A stretch of 64,000 bases of DNA from Indibacter alkaliphilus LW1 (GTDB lineage Bacteria > Bacteroidota > Bacteroidia > Cytophagales > Cyclobacteriaceae). The stretch lies in contig NZ_ALWO02000036.1 in assembly GCF_000295935.2 (NCBI RefSeq), positions 62,001 to 126,000 of the forward strand, given 5' to 3'. The translations under genes were made by a program, and so were the position numbers. Of the stretch, positions 17,001 to 24,772 are shown piece by piece (the first letter of the stretch is position 1; each line of letters starts with the position of its first letter). The notes beneath the pieces are model-generated. The model was not told the DNA's origin. It was given only the letters and a program-made list of their open reading frames with translations, and did no database searches.

Positions 17001-17467
17001 AACATCTCCGGGATATGGATGACCTGAAACAGTCTGTACAAAATGCGGTCTATGAACAAAAGGACCCTTTATTGATTTATAAATTTGAAGCTTTTGAAAT
17101 GTTCAAACGCTTCTTGGGAAAACTCAACGAAGATACCATTTCTTTCCTGGCCAAGGCAGAATTGCCTACACAGGACCCTAATCAGGTAAAAGCAGCACAA
17201 GCACCAAGAAGAGATGATACCAAAGTAACAGCTTCTAAGGAAGAAGTTGGCAGCACGCTCAACCCCGGTGCAAACAGACAAGCTGCCGCTGCAGTAGCCA
17301 ATAGAACTGCCCCTCCACAAGCTGTAGCACCTAGAAAATCCGACAAAGTCTACGGAAGAAATGATAGGGTCACAGTACAATATGCAGATGGCAAAACAGT
17401 TAAGGATGTGAAATACAAAAGTGTGGAACAGGATGTTGCTGAAGGAAAATGTGTTATCATAGATTAA
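14090..17467 (+). CDS. secA: Protein translocase ATPase SecA
   Basis: Motor of the Sec export pathway, which pushes preproteins through SecYEG using ATP. At 1125 residues it is the long Bacteroidota form; E. coli SecA has about 900, and the extra length is in insertions in the N-terminal half. It shows Walker A ATGEGKT (about 196-202), the DEVD box IDEVDSVLIDDARTP, helicase-like motifs MAGRGTDIKL and GRSGRQGD, and the helical wing. The C-terminus has an Ala/Pro-rich linker and ends KCVIID, without the Cys-rich zinc/SecB-binding tail. It is probably first in an operon with the SPOR lipoprotein gene (23 bp downstream). Confidence 0.98.
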   Translation: MLDYIAKGLAKVFGTKSDRDIKEFSPKVALINDAFQKLQSLSDDQLRAKTEEIKATINADLKSFDDKITELKNQIDALAPDKVHEKDALFNEIEKTETARDEELEVVLDKVLYDAFAVVKETARRFKENGKLVVKASLNDKEIASKKSNVVIEGEQAVWHNKWMAAGNEVVWDMVHYDVQLIGGMVLHKGKIAEMATGEGKTLVSTLPAYLNALAGRGVHLVTVNDYLAKRDSEWNAPLFEFHGLKVDCIDKYPPNSDARRKAYGADIVYGTNNEFGFDYLRDNMARNADDLVQGKHHFAMIDEVDSVLIDDARTPLIISGPVPRGDQHEFADMKPRVSTLVDEQRKLVQGYLTAAKKLIAEGNEKEGGLALFRAYRGMPKYKPLIKYLSEPGIRVVLQKTENYYLQDNKRNMPEADEPLLFTIEEKTNGIELTDNGIDVITAKNENPTFFILPDIGLEIAEMEKDPDLDEKEKLIRKEEIIKDYGVKAQRIHTVNQLLKAYCMFEKDTEYIIVDGKVKIVDEQTGRVMEGRRYSDGLHQAIEAKENVKVEDATQTYATITLQNYFRMYHKLAGMTGTAETEAGEFWTIYKLDVVVIPTNKPIIRDDRQDKVYKTVREKFNAVADEIVELTNAKRPVLVGTTSVEISEVLSRMLTIRKINHQVLNAKQHAREADVVAEAGKPGTVTIATNMAGRGTDIKLTPESRSAGGLAIIGTERHESRRVDRQLRGRSGRQGDVGSSQFFVSLEDNLMRMFGSDRIAKLMDRMGLEEGEVIQHSMITKSIERAQRKVEENNFGVRKRLLEYDDVMNSQREVVYKRRKNALIGERLELDILNVLYDVSFDIMQMAKTTEDPENLRMNIYSSLGIDHQFSEDDLKTRNVNELTQELFDAAYKNYSEKNERILVKAMPILKDVYTNRGATVKEIMVPITDGIKQIGVVINLESTVNNEGRGLIRAIEKNVTLAIIDQNWKEHLRDMDDLKQSVQNAVYEQKDPLLIYKFEAFEMFKRFLGKLNEDTISFLAKAELPTQDPNQVKAAQAPRRDDTKVTASKEEVGSTLNPGANRQAAAAVANRTAPPQAVAPRKSDKVYGRNDRVTVQYADGKTVKDVKYKSVEQDVAEGKCVIID

Positions 17468-17490
17468 TAAACTAAAAAAACCCCAGCAGT

Positions 17491-18057
17491 ATGAAAAGGT
17501 CTATTCCGGCGATTATCCTCATGGTATTTTTCATCAGTTCTTGTGCTTTGTTCAAGAAATCAGGGCCAAGCCCAGATGAATTTGCCAATTACACGGAGGA
17601 CATCAGCAGTGATAGGATCACCTTTCCTGATCTCAGTGAAGAGGCCAAAAAAGTAGCAGAAACCGCTCCAAAATCAAGTGCAATATCGGTCGACAATGAT
17701 TTGGAATATGCCCTCAAAGCCATCAAGGACAATAATAAAGGAGAAAGATATTGGAACGGCTTTACCGTTTTAGTGTACAGCGGCGTTGACAGAGAGCAGG
17801 CTTTTAAAGCTAGGGAGGAGCTGACAGAAGAATTCCCTGATATTAAATCCGAAATGCAGTATCAGCAACCCCGATACTTGTTGAAAGTGGGCAAGTTTGT
17901 CAACAGGGTCGAAGCACAGGCCCATTACCATAAATTAAAATCAAAATTCCCGACGGTAAGAATCATACAAGATAGGTTCCAGAGGGAAGGTTATGTAAAT
18001 CCAGACCCCGTAGAGGATGTTGAAAGACCAGATCAGAACATTAGCGAAGACATATAA
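17491..18057 (+). CDS. SPOR-like domain lipoprotein
   Basis: A 188-residue predicted lipoprotein with an N-terminal signal and the lipobox FISSC-A (Cys at about 18). The C-terminal part (about 90-165) looks like an SPOR-type repeat: GFTVLVYSGVDREQAFKAREEL, then PRYLLKVGKFVNRVEAQAHY. SPOR domains bind denuded peptidoglycan and localise proteins to division sites. It follows secA by 23 bp, and its last 41 bases overlap the start of the M20 amidohydrolase gene in another frame, so the three are likely one transcript. Confidence 0.82.
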   Translation: MKRSIPAIILMVFFISSCALFKKSGPSPDEFANYTEDISSDRITFPDLSEEAKKVAETAPKSSAISVDNDLEYALKAIKDNNKGERYWNGFTVLVYSGVDREQAFKAREELTEEFPDIKSEMQYQQPRYLLKVGKFVNRVEAQAHYHKLKSKFPTVRIIQDRFQREGYVNPDPVEDVERPDQNISEDI

Positions 18058-19204
18058 AGCAGAATTTATTTCCAACAGAAGGCATTTACATGCTAACCCG
18101 GAATTATCATTTCAGGAATTCAAAACCTCGGAGTTTGTACAAAATCAGCTAAAGGCTTTAGGAATTACCAAACTCGAAAAGAAAGCAGATACAGGAATTG
18201 TAGCTTTGATAGAAGGAAAAAATCCAGCCTCAAAGACCGTAGCTTTGAGGGGAGATATGGATGCTCTTCCAATTATTGAAGCTAACGAAGTCCCTTACAA
18301 ATCTCAGCAACCAGGTGTGATGCATGCTTGTGGCCATGATGTGCATACCGCCTCACTTTTAGGAGCAGCTAAAATTTTGCAGGAAGTCAAAGACAGTTTT
18401 GAAGGTACTGTAAAGCTCATTTTTCAACCTGGTGAAGAATTGATCCCCGGAGGAGCTTCATTGATGATCAAGGAAAAAGCATTGGAAAATCCCAGACCGT
18501 CCGGAATTATAGGTCAACATGTTATGCCTTTGATTCCTGTGGGTAAAGTTGGTTTTCGCTCAGGGATGTATATGGCCAGTGCGGATGAACTGTACATTAC
18601 CATAAAAGGTAAAGGAGGACATGGAGCCATGCCTGAAACTCTGGCTGATCCTGTATTGATGGCATCACATATGATCATTGCATTACAGCAGGTTGTCAGC
18701 AGAAATGCCTCCCCAAAAATCCCCTCCGTGCTCTCATTTGGCAGGGTAGAAGCATTGGGAGCTACCAATATCATCCCCAATGAAGTAAAAATCCAGGGAA
18801 CATTCAGAACCCTCAATGAAGAGTGGAGAGCCAAGGCCCATATCCAAATGGTCAAAATTGCAAAAGGAATAGTAGAAGGCATGGGAGGTGAAATAGACTT
18901 TGAAGTAAGGAAGGGTTATCCTTTTCTTAAAAATGATGTAGTCCTCACTGAAAGAGCAAAAAGTGCTGCCATAGCCTACTTGGGAGCGGAAAATGTCGAA
19001 GACCTGGATATTTGGATGGCTGCTGAAGACTTTTCCTATTACACTCAGGAAATAGATGGCTGTTTCTACCGTTTAGGAACCAGAAACGAAGCCAAAGGAA
19101 TTACCTCAGGCGTCCACACCCCTACATTTGATATTGATGAAGATGCCATGGAAATCGGTGCAGGTCTCTTGGCATGGATTGCCATTAATGAATTGAAAGC
19201 ATAA
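18017..19204 (+). CDS. M20D-family amidohydrolase (N-acyl-amino-acid type)
   Basis: A zinc-dependent amidohydrolase of 395 residues in the M20D family, which removes acyl groups from amino acids or related amides. Metal-binding landmarks are present: HACGHDVHTA (about 102-111), QPGEE (about 136-140) and the C-terminal VHTPTFD. The N-terminus RRHLHANPELSFQE is typical and supports the ATG at 18017, even though this overlaps the preceding gene by 41 bp. A dimerisation domain lies in the middle (about 190-305). No signal peptide is seen, so it is cytoplasmic. The specific substrate is unknown. Confidence 0.93.
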   Translation: MLKDQIRTLAKTYKAEFISNRRHLHANPELSFQEFKTSEFVQNQLKALGITKLEKKADTGIVALIEGKNPASKTVALRGDMDALPIIEANEVPYKSQQPGVMHACGHDVHTASLLGAAKILQEVKDSFEGTVKLIFQPGEELIPGGASLMIKEKALENPRPSGIIGQHVMPLIPVGKVGFRSGMYMASADELYITIKGKGGHGAMPETLADPVLMASHMIIALQQVVSRNASPKIPSVLSFGRVEALGATNIIPNEVKIQGTFRTLNEEWRAKAHIQMVKIAKGIVEGMGGEIDFEVRKGYPFLKNDVVLTERAKSAAIAYLGAENVEDLDIWMAAEDFSYYTQEIDGCFYRLGTRNEAKGITSGVHTPTFDIDEDAMEIGAGLLAWIAINELKA

Positions 19205-19286
19205 AAGAAACAAGCCCTTGGCAAAATAAATAGAAAACTAATTCTACCTATTGAAAGACAAGTTCGCCAGAATAATAAACAACCCT

Positions 19287-19432
19287 CTTTCTAATTTATT
19301 TTAATAATATTTCAACCTTATTCCTACATTATATCCATAAGATTTCTATTCTATCCCGAATCGCTTCGCTCTCGGGGTCTTCAACTATATTTCAATTGTA
19401 TTTCTACTCTATTTCCATAATATTTCTAGTTT
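19287..19432. repeat. Degenerate 11-bp tandem repeat array
   Basis: Units of form ATTTCNANNNT follow each other at exactly 11 bp: starts 287, 298, 309, 320, 331 and 342 (19 kb prefix), then 389, 400, 411 and 422. The two blocks are separated by a 36-bp GC-richer insert (19353-19388) carrying CCCGAATCGCTTCGCTCTCGGGG-like dispersed repeat sequence. The array ends 12 bases before the S1/P1 nuclease ATG. Confidence 0.65.
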
Positions 19433-19444
19433 ATTAAAGAAAAC

Positions 19445-20227
19445 ATGAAAAGAATTAAAACCCTTATCTTGGCCATTTTGATGGCTATCAGCATCAATAC
19501 CCAATCATTTGCCTGGGGAGGAATCGGGCATTACGTCATTGGCAAATTGGCCGAATGGCATATGAAAGCTGAAACCGTCGAAAAAGTAGAGTCTATTCTT
19601 CTGAACCAGTCCATATCAGGTGTAGGGGTGTGGATGGACAATATACGTGCAGATAAAAAGTATGATTATACCTACACATGGCATTGGGTCACCACCGTGG
19701 ATGGGGAATATGATCCAAGCATTCAGGAAGAAGGAGGAGATGCTTACTCAGCTTTATTAAAACTTAAAGAAAACCTGAAAAAAGGTGGCTTGAGTGCTGA
19801 CGAGGAGAGAGATCAATTGAGAATGCTTATCCACATTGTGGGAGATTTACACCAACCTTTTCATGTAGGCAAGCCTGGAGACAGGGGAGGAAATGACGTC
19901 AAAGTGAGTTTCTTCAATAAAGAAACCAATATCCATGCGATCTGGGATTCTGATATGATCGAAAACAAAAAGATGAGCTATACCGAAATCGCCCATGAAC
20001 TGAACAAAAGAATTACTCCTGAACTCAAAGAAAAATATACCAGCAAAACTCCTGCTGACTGGTTGAGGGAAGCCGCCGCTATCAGACCTGATATGTACGA
20101 TATTCCTGAAAACAACCGCATCGGGTACGATTACATTTACAAGCACTATCACCATACCGAAGAAAGGTTGACAGCTGCTGGAATCAGACTTGCTGATATT
20201 CTGGAAGAAATTTATGGATCCAATTGA
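19445..20227 (+). CDS. S1/P1-type nuclease, exported
   Basis: Zinc-dependent single-strand nuclease/3'-nucleotidase of the S1/P1 family, 260 residues, with a signal peptide cleaved before W24. That Trp becomes the mature N-terminus and a zinc ligand, as in P1 nuclease. Other ligands are visible: H in WGGIGH, D in WMDNIR, H in YTWHWV, HIVGDLHQPFHV (two His and one Asp) and HAIWDSD. It would act in the periplasm or outside the cell, probably to scavenge phosphate or nucleotides. It is preceded by the 11-bp array and followed by a strong terminator, so it is monocistronic. Confidence 0.93.
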   Translation: MKRIKTLILAILMAISINTQSFAWGGIGHYVIGKLAEWHMKAETVEKVESILLNQSISGVGVWMDNIRADKKYDYTYTWHWVTTVDGEYDPSIQEEGGDAYSALLKLKENLKKGGLSADEERDQLRMLIHIVGDLHQPFHVGKPGDRGGNDVKVSFFNKETNIHAIWDSDMIENKKMSYTEIAHELNKRITPELKEKYTSKTPADWLREAAAIRPDMYDIPENNRIGYDYIYKHYHHTEERLTAAGIRLADILEEIYGSN

Positions 20228-20251
20228 GTTTGGATGGTATAAAAAGTTCTG

Positions 20252-20281
20252 AAAGCCGGTGATTGATCATCGGCTTTTTTT
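20252..20281 (+). terminator. Terminator of the S1/P1 nuclease gene
   Basis: A 12-bp stem (20252-20263 with 20266-20277, one G-T pair; core AAAGCCG/CGGCTTT) is followed by a run of seven T. Confidence 0.85.
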
Positions 20282-20406
20282 ATCCATGAAGATAAAATGA
20301 TGTCCGTAAAAACATGAAGAGCTTTATGTTTTTTCATCAAAAAGAATTCATTTATTACTTTTACATAATACACTAAACTGTAGCCCTAATTAATTTTAAA
20401 TAAGCC

Positions 20407-22500
20407 TTGTCTTCTTTTTTTGATACCAAAATAGAATTTCTTCGCGGCATGGGCCCGCAAAAGGCTGCTTTGATTAATAAGGAGCTGAATATTTTTACCT
20501 ATGGGGAGCTTTTGCAGCATTATCCTTTTCGCTACGAGGACAGAACCAGGTTTTTTAAGATCCGGGAAATCAACGAAGATTTAGAAAATGTACAGCTGAT
20601 CGCCAAAATCCGAAAGGTGGAAACCATAGGTGATGGCAGAAAAAAAAGGCTGGTAGCCCATATTTTTGATGAAACCGGGGAAATGGAATTGACCTGGTTT
20701 AAAGGTATCCAATGGGTAGTCAAAAAGCTTGTCACAGGCGTTCCGTTTGTTTTTTTTGGCAAACCTAACCGCTTTGGCCGCAAATTCAGCATAGCGCATC
20801 CTGAGATGGAACCCCTCAGTCAGGTTCAGGAAGAGAAAAGCTTTTTTCAGCCGGTATATTCAACGACTGAAAAATTGCGGGCCAGGTATCTGGATTCCAA
20901 AGGTATTTCCAAAATCATGGAAGGCTTGGTGCAAGCAGCCTTACCACAAATCCAAGAGACCCTTACCTTGGAAATTATTCAACGCTTCAACCTGATAGGT
21001 AAACGGGATGCCATACGTCAAATCCACTTTCCCGAAAGTCCGGAATTACTTAAAAGAGCCCGTTTTAGATTAAAGTTTGAGGAATTTTTTTACGTACAGC
21101 TCCGGCTATTGAAGCTCAAACTTACCCGTACTGAAAAATCACAAGGGCAAATCTTAAATCAGACAGATCTACTAAACAAATTTTACAATGAATATATCCC
21201 TTTTGAACTAACTGAAGCACAAAAAAGAGTGGTCAGGGAAGCCTTTGCAGATATGAAATCAGGAAAGCAAATGAACCGGCTAATTCAGGGAGATGTAGGC
21301 AGTGGCAAAACCATGGTAGCCTTTATCTGTATCCTGATTGCCATAAGTTCAGGAGCGCAAGCTTGCCTGATGGCCCCTACGGAAATCCTTGCCAATCAAC
21401 ATTACGAGGGACTCAAAGAGTACGCTGACTTGATGGGACTTAAAATTGCTTTGCTCACTGGTTCCACAAAAAAATCAGCCCGGAAAATTATTCACGAAAT
21501 GCTGCTTTCCGGAGATTTACATATCATCATTGGTACCCATGCCCTATTGGAGGATATCGTGCAGTTCAAAAATCTCGGACTGGCCATTGTAGATGAACAA
21601 CACCGCTTTGGAGTAGCCCAAAGGGCCAAGTTATGGGGAAAAAATGAGAATTTTTACCCACACGTTCTGGTCATGACAGCCACTCCCATTCCTCGTACAT
21701 TGGCCATGACACTGTATGGAGACTTGGATATCTCGGTGATAGATGAGTTGCCGGCTGGCAGAAAGCCCATTCAGACTGTTCACCGCTATGATAAAGACAG
21801 ACTAAAAGTTTTTGGTTTTATCCGAAAACAGGTTTTAGAAGGGAGACAAGTATATATCGTGTATCCATTGATTGAGGAATCTGATAAAATGGACTTAAAA
21901 AGCCTCATGGATGGCTATGAAAGTATCTGCAGAGCTTTTCCGGAATTCCCGGTCAGCATCGTTCACGGCGATATGAAAGCCGCTGACAAGGATTTTGAAA
22001 TGCAGCGCTTTGTAAAAGGAGAAACCAAAATTATGGTAGCCACCACAGTGATAGAGGTTGGCGTCAATGTACCCAATGCCTCGGTGATGATTGTGGAAAA
22101 CGCCGAGCGTTTTGGCCTGTCACAGCTTCATCAGCTCAGAGGGAGAGTAGGCAGAGGAGCGGATCAGTCTTATTGCATTTTGATGAGCAAATATGAATTA
22201 TCCAAAGACAGTAGAGTTCGCTTGGACACTATGGTCAGGACAAATAATGGTTTTGAGATCGCTGATGTAGACCTCAAACTGCGAGGCCCAGGAGACCTGA
22301 TGGGCACCCAGCAAAGCGGCATTGCTGACCTGATGATCGCAGACCTGAGCAAGGATGCACCGATACTTACTTTGGCCCGCGATGCAGCCGAAATTCTATT
22401 GCAGAATGATCCAGAACTTAACAACCCAGAAAACGCTATGGTACTTCGGCAGATTAAATCCCAGAAAAAGCACCAAATGAACTGGAGCAGGATATCTTAA
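20407..22500 (+). CDS. recG: ATP-dependent DNA helicase RecG
   Basis: Superfamily 2 helicase that reverses stalled forks and branch-migrates recombination intermediates. It has 697 residues, normal length. It has the wedge/OB domain in the first 180 residues or so, Walker A GDVGSGKT (about 296-303), the DEQH box VDEQHRFGVAQR, MTATPIPRTLAMTLYGD, and the C-terminal motifs TVIEVGVNVPNA and QLRGRVGRG. The start is TTG: an in-frame TAA stands at 20401-20403 and the next Met (residue 15) lies inside the conserved N-terminus, so no ATG is possible. Confidence 0.96.
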   Translation: MSSFFDTKIEFLRGMGPQKAALINKELNIFTYGELLQHYPFRYEDRTRFFKIREINEDLENVQLIAKIRKVETIGDGRKKRLVAHIFDETGEMELTWFKGIQWVVKKLVTGVPFVFFGKPNRFGRKFSIAHPEMEPLSQVQEEKSFFQPVYSTTEKLRARYLDSKGISKIMEGLVQAALPQIQETLTLEIIQRFNLIGKRDAIRQIHFPESPELLKRARFRLKFEEFFYVQLRLLKLKLTRTEKSQGQILNQTDLLNKFYNEYIPFELTEAQKRVVREAFADMKSGKQMNRLIQGDVGSGKTMVAFICILIAISSGAQACLMAPTEILANQHYEGLKEYADLMGLKIALLTGSTKKSARKIIHEMLLSGDLHIIIGTHALLEDIVQFKNLGLAIVDEQHRFGVAQRAKLWGKNENFYPHVLVMTATPIPRTLAMTLYGDLDISVIDELPAGRKPIQTVHRYDKDRLKVFGFIRKQVLEGRQVYIVYPLIEESDKMDLKSLMDGYESICRAFPEFPVSIVHGDMKAADKDFEMQRFVKGETKIMVATTVIEVGVNVPNASVMIVENAERFGLSQLHQLRGRVGRGADQSYCILMSKYELSKDSRVRLDTMVRTNNGFEIADVDLKLRGPGDLMGTQQSGIADLMIADLSKDAPILTLARDAAEILLQNDPELNNPENAMVLRQIKSQKKHQMNWSRIS

Positions 22501-22507
22501 ATCTATT

Positions 22508-22540
22508 CCTCCCGCAGATCACGCTAATGCACGCTGATGG
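22508..22540. repeat. Dispersed CCCGCAGATCACGC-type repeat, flank of GxxExxY gene
   Basis: A CTCCCGCAGATCACGC unit immediately follows the stop of recG and lies just outside the 3' end of the GxxExxY gene. It shares CCCGCAGATCACGC with 23050-23063 on the other side of that gene. Confidence 0.6.
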
Positions 22541-22542
22541 AA

Positions 22543-22920
22543 TTATAAGCCATTTACTTTTCTGAATATGCCCTCGTTGATATTATTCACATTAAAATTC
22601 ACTAAAATACCAAGCCTAAAATTACTAAGCTTCAAATACGAAATTAACTGCTTATGATGTACGGGTAATAATTCTGCTACAGATTTGACCTCAACTATTA
22701 CTTTATCATTTACCAAGAGGTCCAACCTAAAGCTTCCCAGTTGATCTCCACAATAATGGAATGGTAATACTACTTGTCTCTTAGTTTTAAGCCCTAGTTT
22801 CTTTAACTCATAATCCAAAGCTGATTCATAAATTGACTCCAGCAAGCCTGGGCCAATATTATTATATACAGAATATATAGCACCTCTGATTTCATAAGAA
22901 ATGTCATTTTCATAAATCAT
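22543..22920 (-). CDS. GxxExxY protein (predicted PD-(D/E)XK fold)
   Basis: A 125-residue member of the GxxExxY family, named for the motif seen here as G25-L-L-E-S-I-Y within NNIGPGLLESIYESAL. Downstream, FRLDLLVNDKVIVEVKS provides a D-x(n)-E-x-K pattern typical of PD-(D/E)XK nuclease folds. The function is unestablished. The gene is bracketed by copies of a CCCGCAGATCACGCAGAT repeat (22508-22540 and 23009-23067), and such genes are frequently seen inside this type of repeat in Bacteroidota. It therefore looks like cargo of a small mobile or repeat-borne unit inserted between recG and the oxidoreductase gene. Confidence 0.87.
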   Translation of the reverse strand: MIYENDISYEIRGAIYSVYNNIGPGLLESIYESALDYELKKLGLKTKRQVVLPFHYCGDQLGSFRLDLLVNDKVIVEVKSVAELLPVHHKQLISYLKLSNFRLGILVNFNVNNINEGIFRKVNGL

Positions 22921-23008
22921 AAAAGTGGGTTCTGATACAAAAATTTTAAAGCAGTTCTAATGAATTTTTCTATTAAATTAATTAAACCGTTCAAATTCTA
23001 GAAAAAAA

Positions 23009-23067
23009 TCTGTGTCTATCTGCGCCATCTGCGGGCAATATTTTTACCTCCCGCAGATCACGCAGAT
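23009..23067. repeat. Inverted repeat of the CCCGCAGATCACGCAGAT family
   Basis: Arms ATCTGCGCCATCTGCGGG (23017-23034) and CCCGCAGATCACGCAGAT (23050-23067) pair at 16 of 18 positions around an AT-rich loop. It sits between the GxxExxY gene and the oxidoreductase stop. Related sequence recurs at 22508, 35250-35345, 35440-35482 and, more distantly, 44901-45110. Confidence 0.7.
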
Positions 23068-23077
23068 ATAAAGACTC

Positions 23078-24181
23078 TTAAATCATTACCTTTTCTCCCT
23101 TTTCAGAAGATTTGAGAATTGCCTGAACCACCTTGATATCTCTCAGGCCCTCTTCTCCCGGTACAGGCATTGGCCGCCCTTCCATAATGGCCAAGGCATC
23201 CATATCCATTTGATTGGCTTGCTGCCAAGGGATTTCATAAGGGTAATTGATCTCTCCCAATGGGCTTTTTCCTTTATTTCCTGCATAGGAAGAAAAGGGT
23301 TCCATCTCTATCTTGCCTTCTTCACATGTAATATTCAGGAAATTCGTGTTTTCGTAAAAAGAGGTTTTAACCTTTCCGATCACACCACCTGGAAATTCCA
23401 GCTCTGCCTCTACTATCTCTCCCAGCCCATCTTGGTAGATTTCCGGCCTTTCGGCCCAGACCTTGGCAGAATTGACCGCAATTGGCTCCATATTGCTTCC
23501 TAACCTTGCTCCTTGAATGGCATATACGCCCATGTCATAGATGACACCGCCGCCCATTTCTCTTTTTTGCTTCCAGTGGTCAGTTCTGTTTTCTCTGTAT
23601 CCAGCAGCACAATCCACTGAGAGCACTTTGCCCAATTTTTCATTTTTCACAATATCCTGAAAGGCCAATGTATTGGGCTCATGCTGGCATCGATAGCCTA
23701 TGGACAAGCTCACATTGTTTCTTTTACAGGCATCGATCATGGCTTGACACTCCTCTGCTGTTACAGCCATAGGCTTTTCACACCAGACATGCTTTCCGGT
23801 ATTGGCGGCTTTGATGGTATATTCCATGTGCATGGAAGGAGGAAGGACTATGTAAATCACATCGATATCGTCATTTTCAGCGATACCTTCCATATTTTCA
23901 TAATTGTAAACATTTTTTTCGGGTATGTTGTATTTCTTTTTCCAATCTTCAGCTTTGGAGGGTGTACCGGTAACGATACCTGCGAGGTAGCAGTTTTTGG
24001 TCTGTTGAAGCGCTGGCGCCAAAAGGTCTGTGCTGTAATATCCCAGTCCAACCAGTGCTACTCCAAGCTTTTTGTCCTTTGGAACTTCTGAACATCCAAA
24101 AATGGAAAAAGGAGTAATTAGACCAATTCCGGTTCCCAGTGTAATGGCTCGAAGAGAATCTCTTCTGCTAAATTTTTTCAT
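23078..24181 (-). CDS. Gfo/Idh/MocA-family oxidoreductase, exported
   Basis: NAD(P)-dependent sugar-type oxidoreductase of 367 residues. The N-terminus carries a twin-arginine-like motif (SRRDSLRAI) and hydrophobic stretch ending FGCS, so it is probably Tat-exported, as is glucose-fructose oxidoreductase. The Rossmann motif is ALVGLGYYS (about 42-50), followed by the family signature CEKPMA (about 134-139) and the catalytic region GGGVIYDMGVYAIQGAR. The substrate is unknown. The NADP may travel with the folded enzyme through Tat (family knowledge). It diverges from the HbpS-like gene, 114 bp apart. Confidence 0.9.
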   Translation of the reverse strand: MKKFSRRDSLRAITLGTGIGLITPFSIFGCSEVPKDKKLGVALVGLGYYSTDLLAPALQQTKNCYLAGIVTGTPSKAEDWKKKYNIPEKNVYNYENMEGIAENDDIDVIYIVLPPSMHMEYTIKAANTGKHVWCEKPMAVTAEECQAMIDACKRNNVSLSIGYRCQHEPNTLAFQDIVKNEKLGKVLSVDCAAGYRENRTDHWKQKREMGGGVIYDMGVYAIQGARLGSNMEPIAVNSAKVWAERPEIYQDGLGEIVEAELEFPGGVIGKVKTSFYENTNFLNITCEEGKIEMEPFSSYAGNKGKSPLGEINYPYEIPWQQANQMDMDALAIMEGRPMPVPGEEGLRDIKVVQAILKSSEKGEKVMI

Positions 24182-24295
24182 TATTTAATGGTTTAGGTTT
24201 AAAAGATGCTTATGGTTTGAATTTAAGGTTTTTGGGCAGGGCTTCAAAATATTCCTTAAATTAGAATTTTAAGAATTGACCAAAACCAAAAAAAA

Positions 24296-24760
24296 ATGAA
24301 ATCCTTTCTTCTTGCTACAGTTTTGATGGCTTTTTCCATCACTGGATACTCCCAAAACACCCAACCTTACCTCAGTCTCGCAGAGGCCAAAAGAATCGCA
24401 GATGCTGCGGAAGCAAAAGCGATTGAAAATGAATGGACAGTGGTAATTGCTATAATGGATGCTGGTGGGCATTTGATACTGCTTAGAAAAATCGATGGCA
24501 CGCAGATCGGCAGTGTGGAAGTAGCACAGGCCAAGGCCAAGTCAGCAGTATATTTTAAAAGAAGTACCAAAGTATTTGAAGACGGGGTTAATGATGGGAA
24601 CAACAGGCTCATGACTCTGCCAAATGCTGTGGCCTTGGAAGGTGGAGTTCCGATTTTTCGGGATGGGCATTGCATAGGAGCTATAGGAATCTCGGGAGTC
24701 AGATCAGATCAAGATGGCATCATCGCCGAAGCAGGGCTCTCAGTATTGGAATCTAAATAA
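24296..24760 (+). CDS. GlcG/HbpS-family exported protein
   Basis: A 154-residue protein with a signal peptide (cleavage near GYSQ at about 20) and a GlcG/HbpS domain: LSLAEAKRIADAAEAKA, VVIAIMDAGGHLI, then LEGGVPIF and IGAIGISG. Streptomyces HbpS binds haem extracellularly, while GlcG function is unclear, so a haem or small-ligand role is only possible. It lies 12 bp upstream of the exported alpha/beta hydrolase and is likely co-transcribed with it. Confidence 0.87.
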   Translation: MKSFLLATVLMAFSITGYSQNTQPYLSLAEAKRIADAAEAKAIENEWTVVIAIMDAGGHLILLRKIDGTQIGSVEVAQAKAKSAVYFKRSTKVFEDGVNDGNNRLMTLPNAVALEGGVPIFRDGHCIGAIGISGVRSDQDGIIAEAGLSVLESK

Positions 24761-24772
24761 GACCGACAACAT

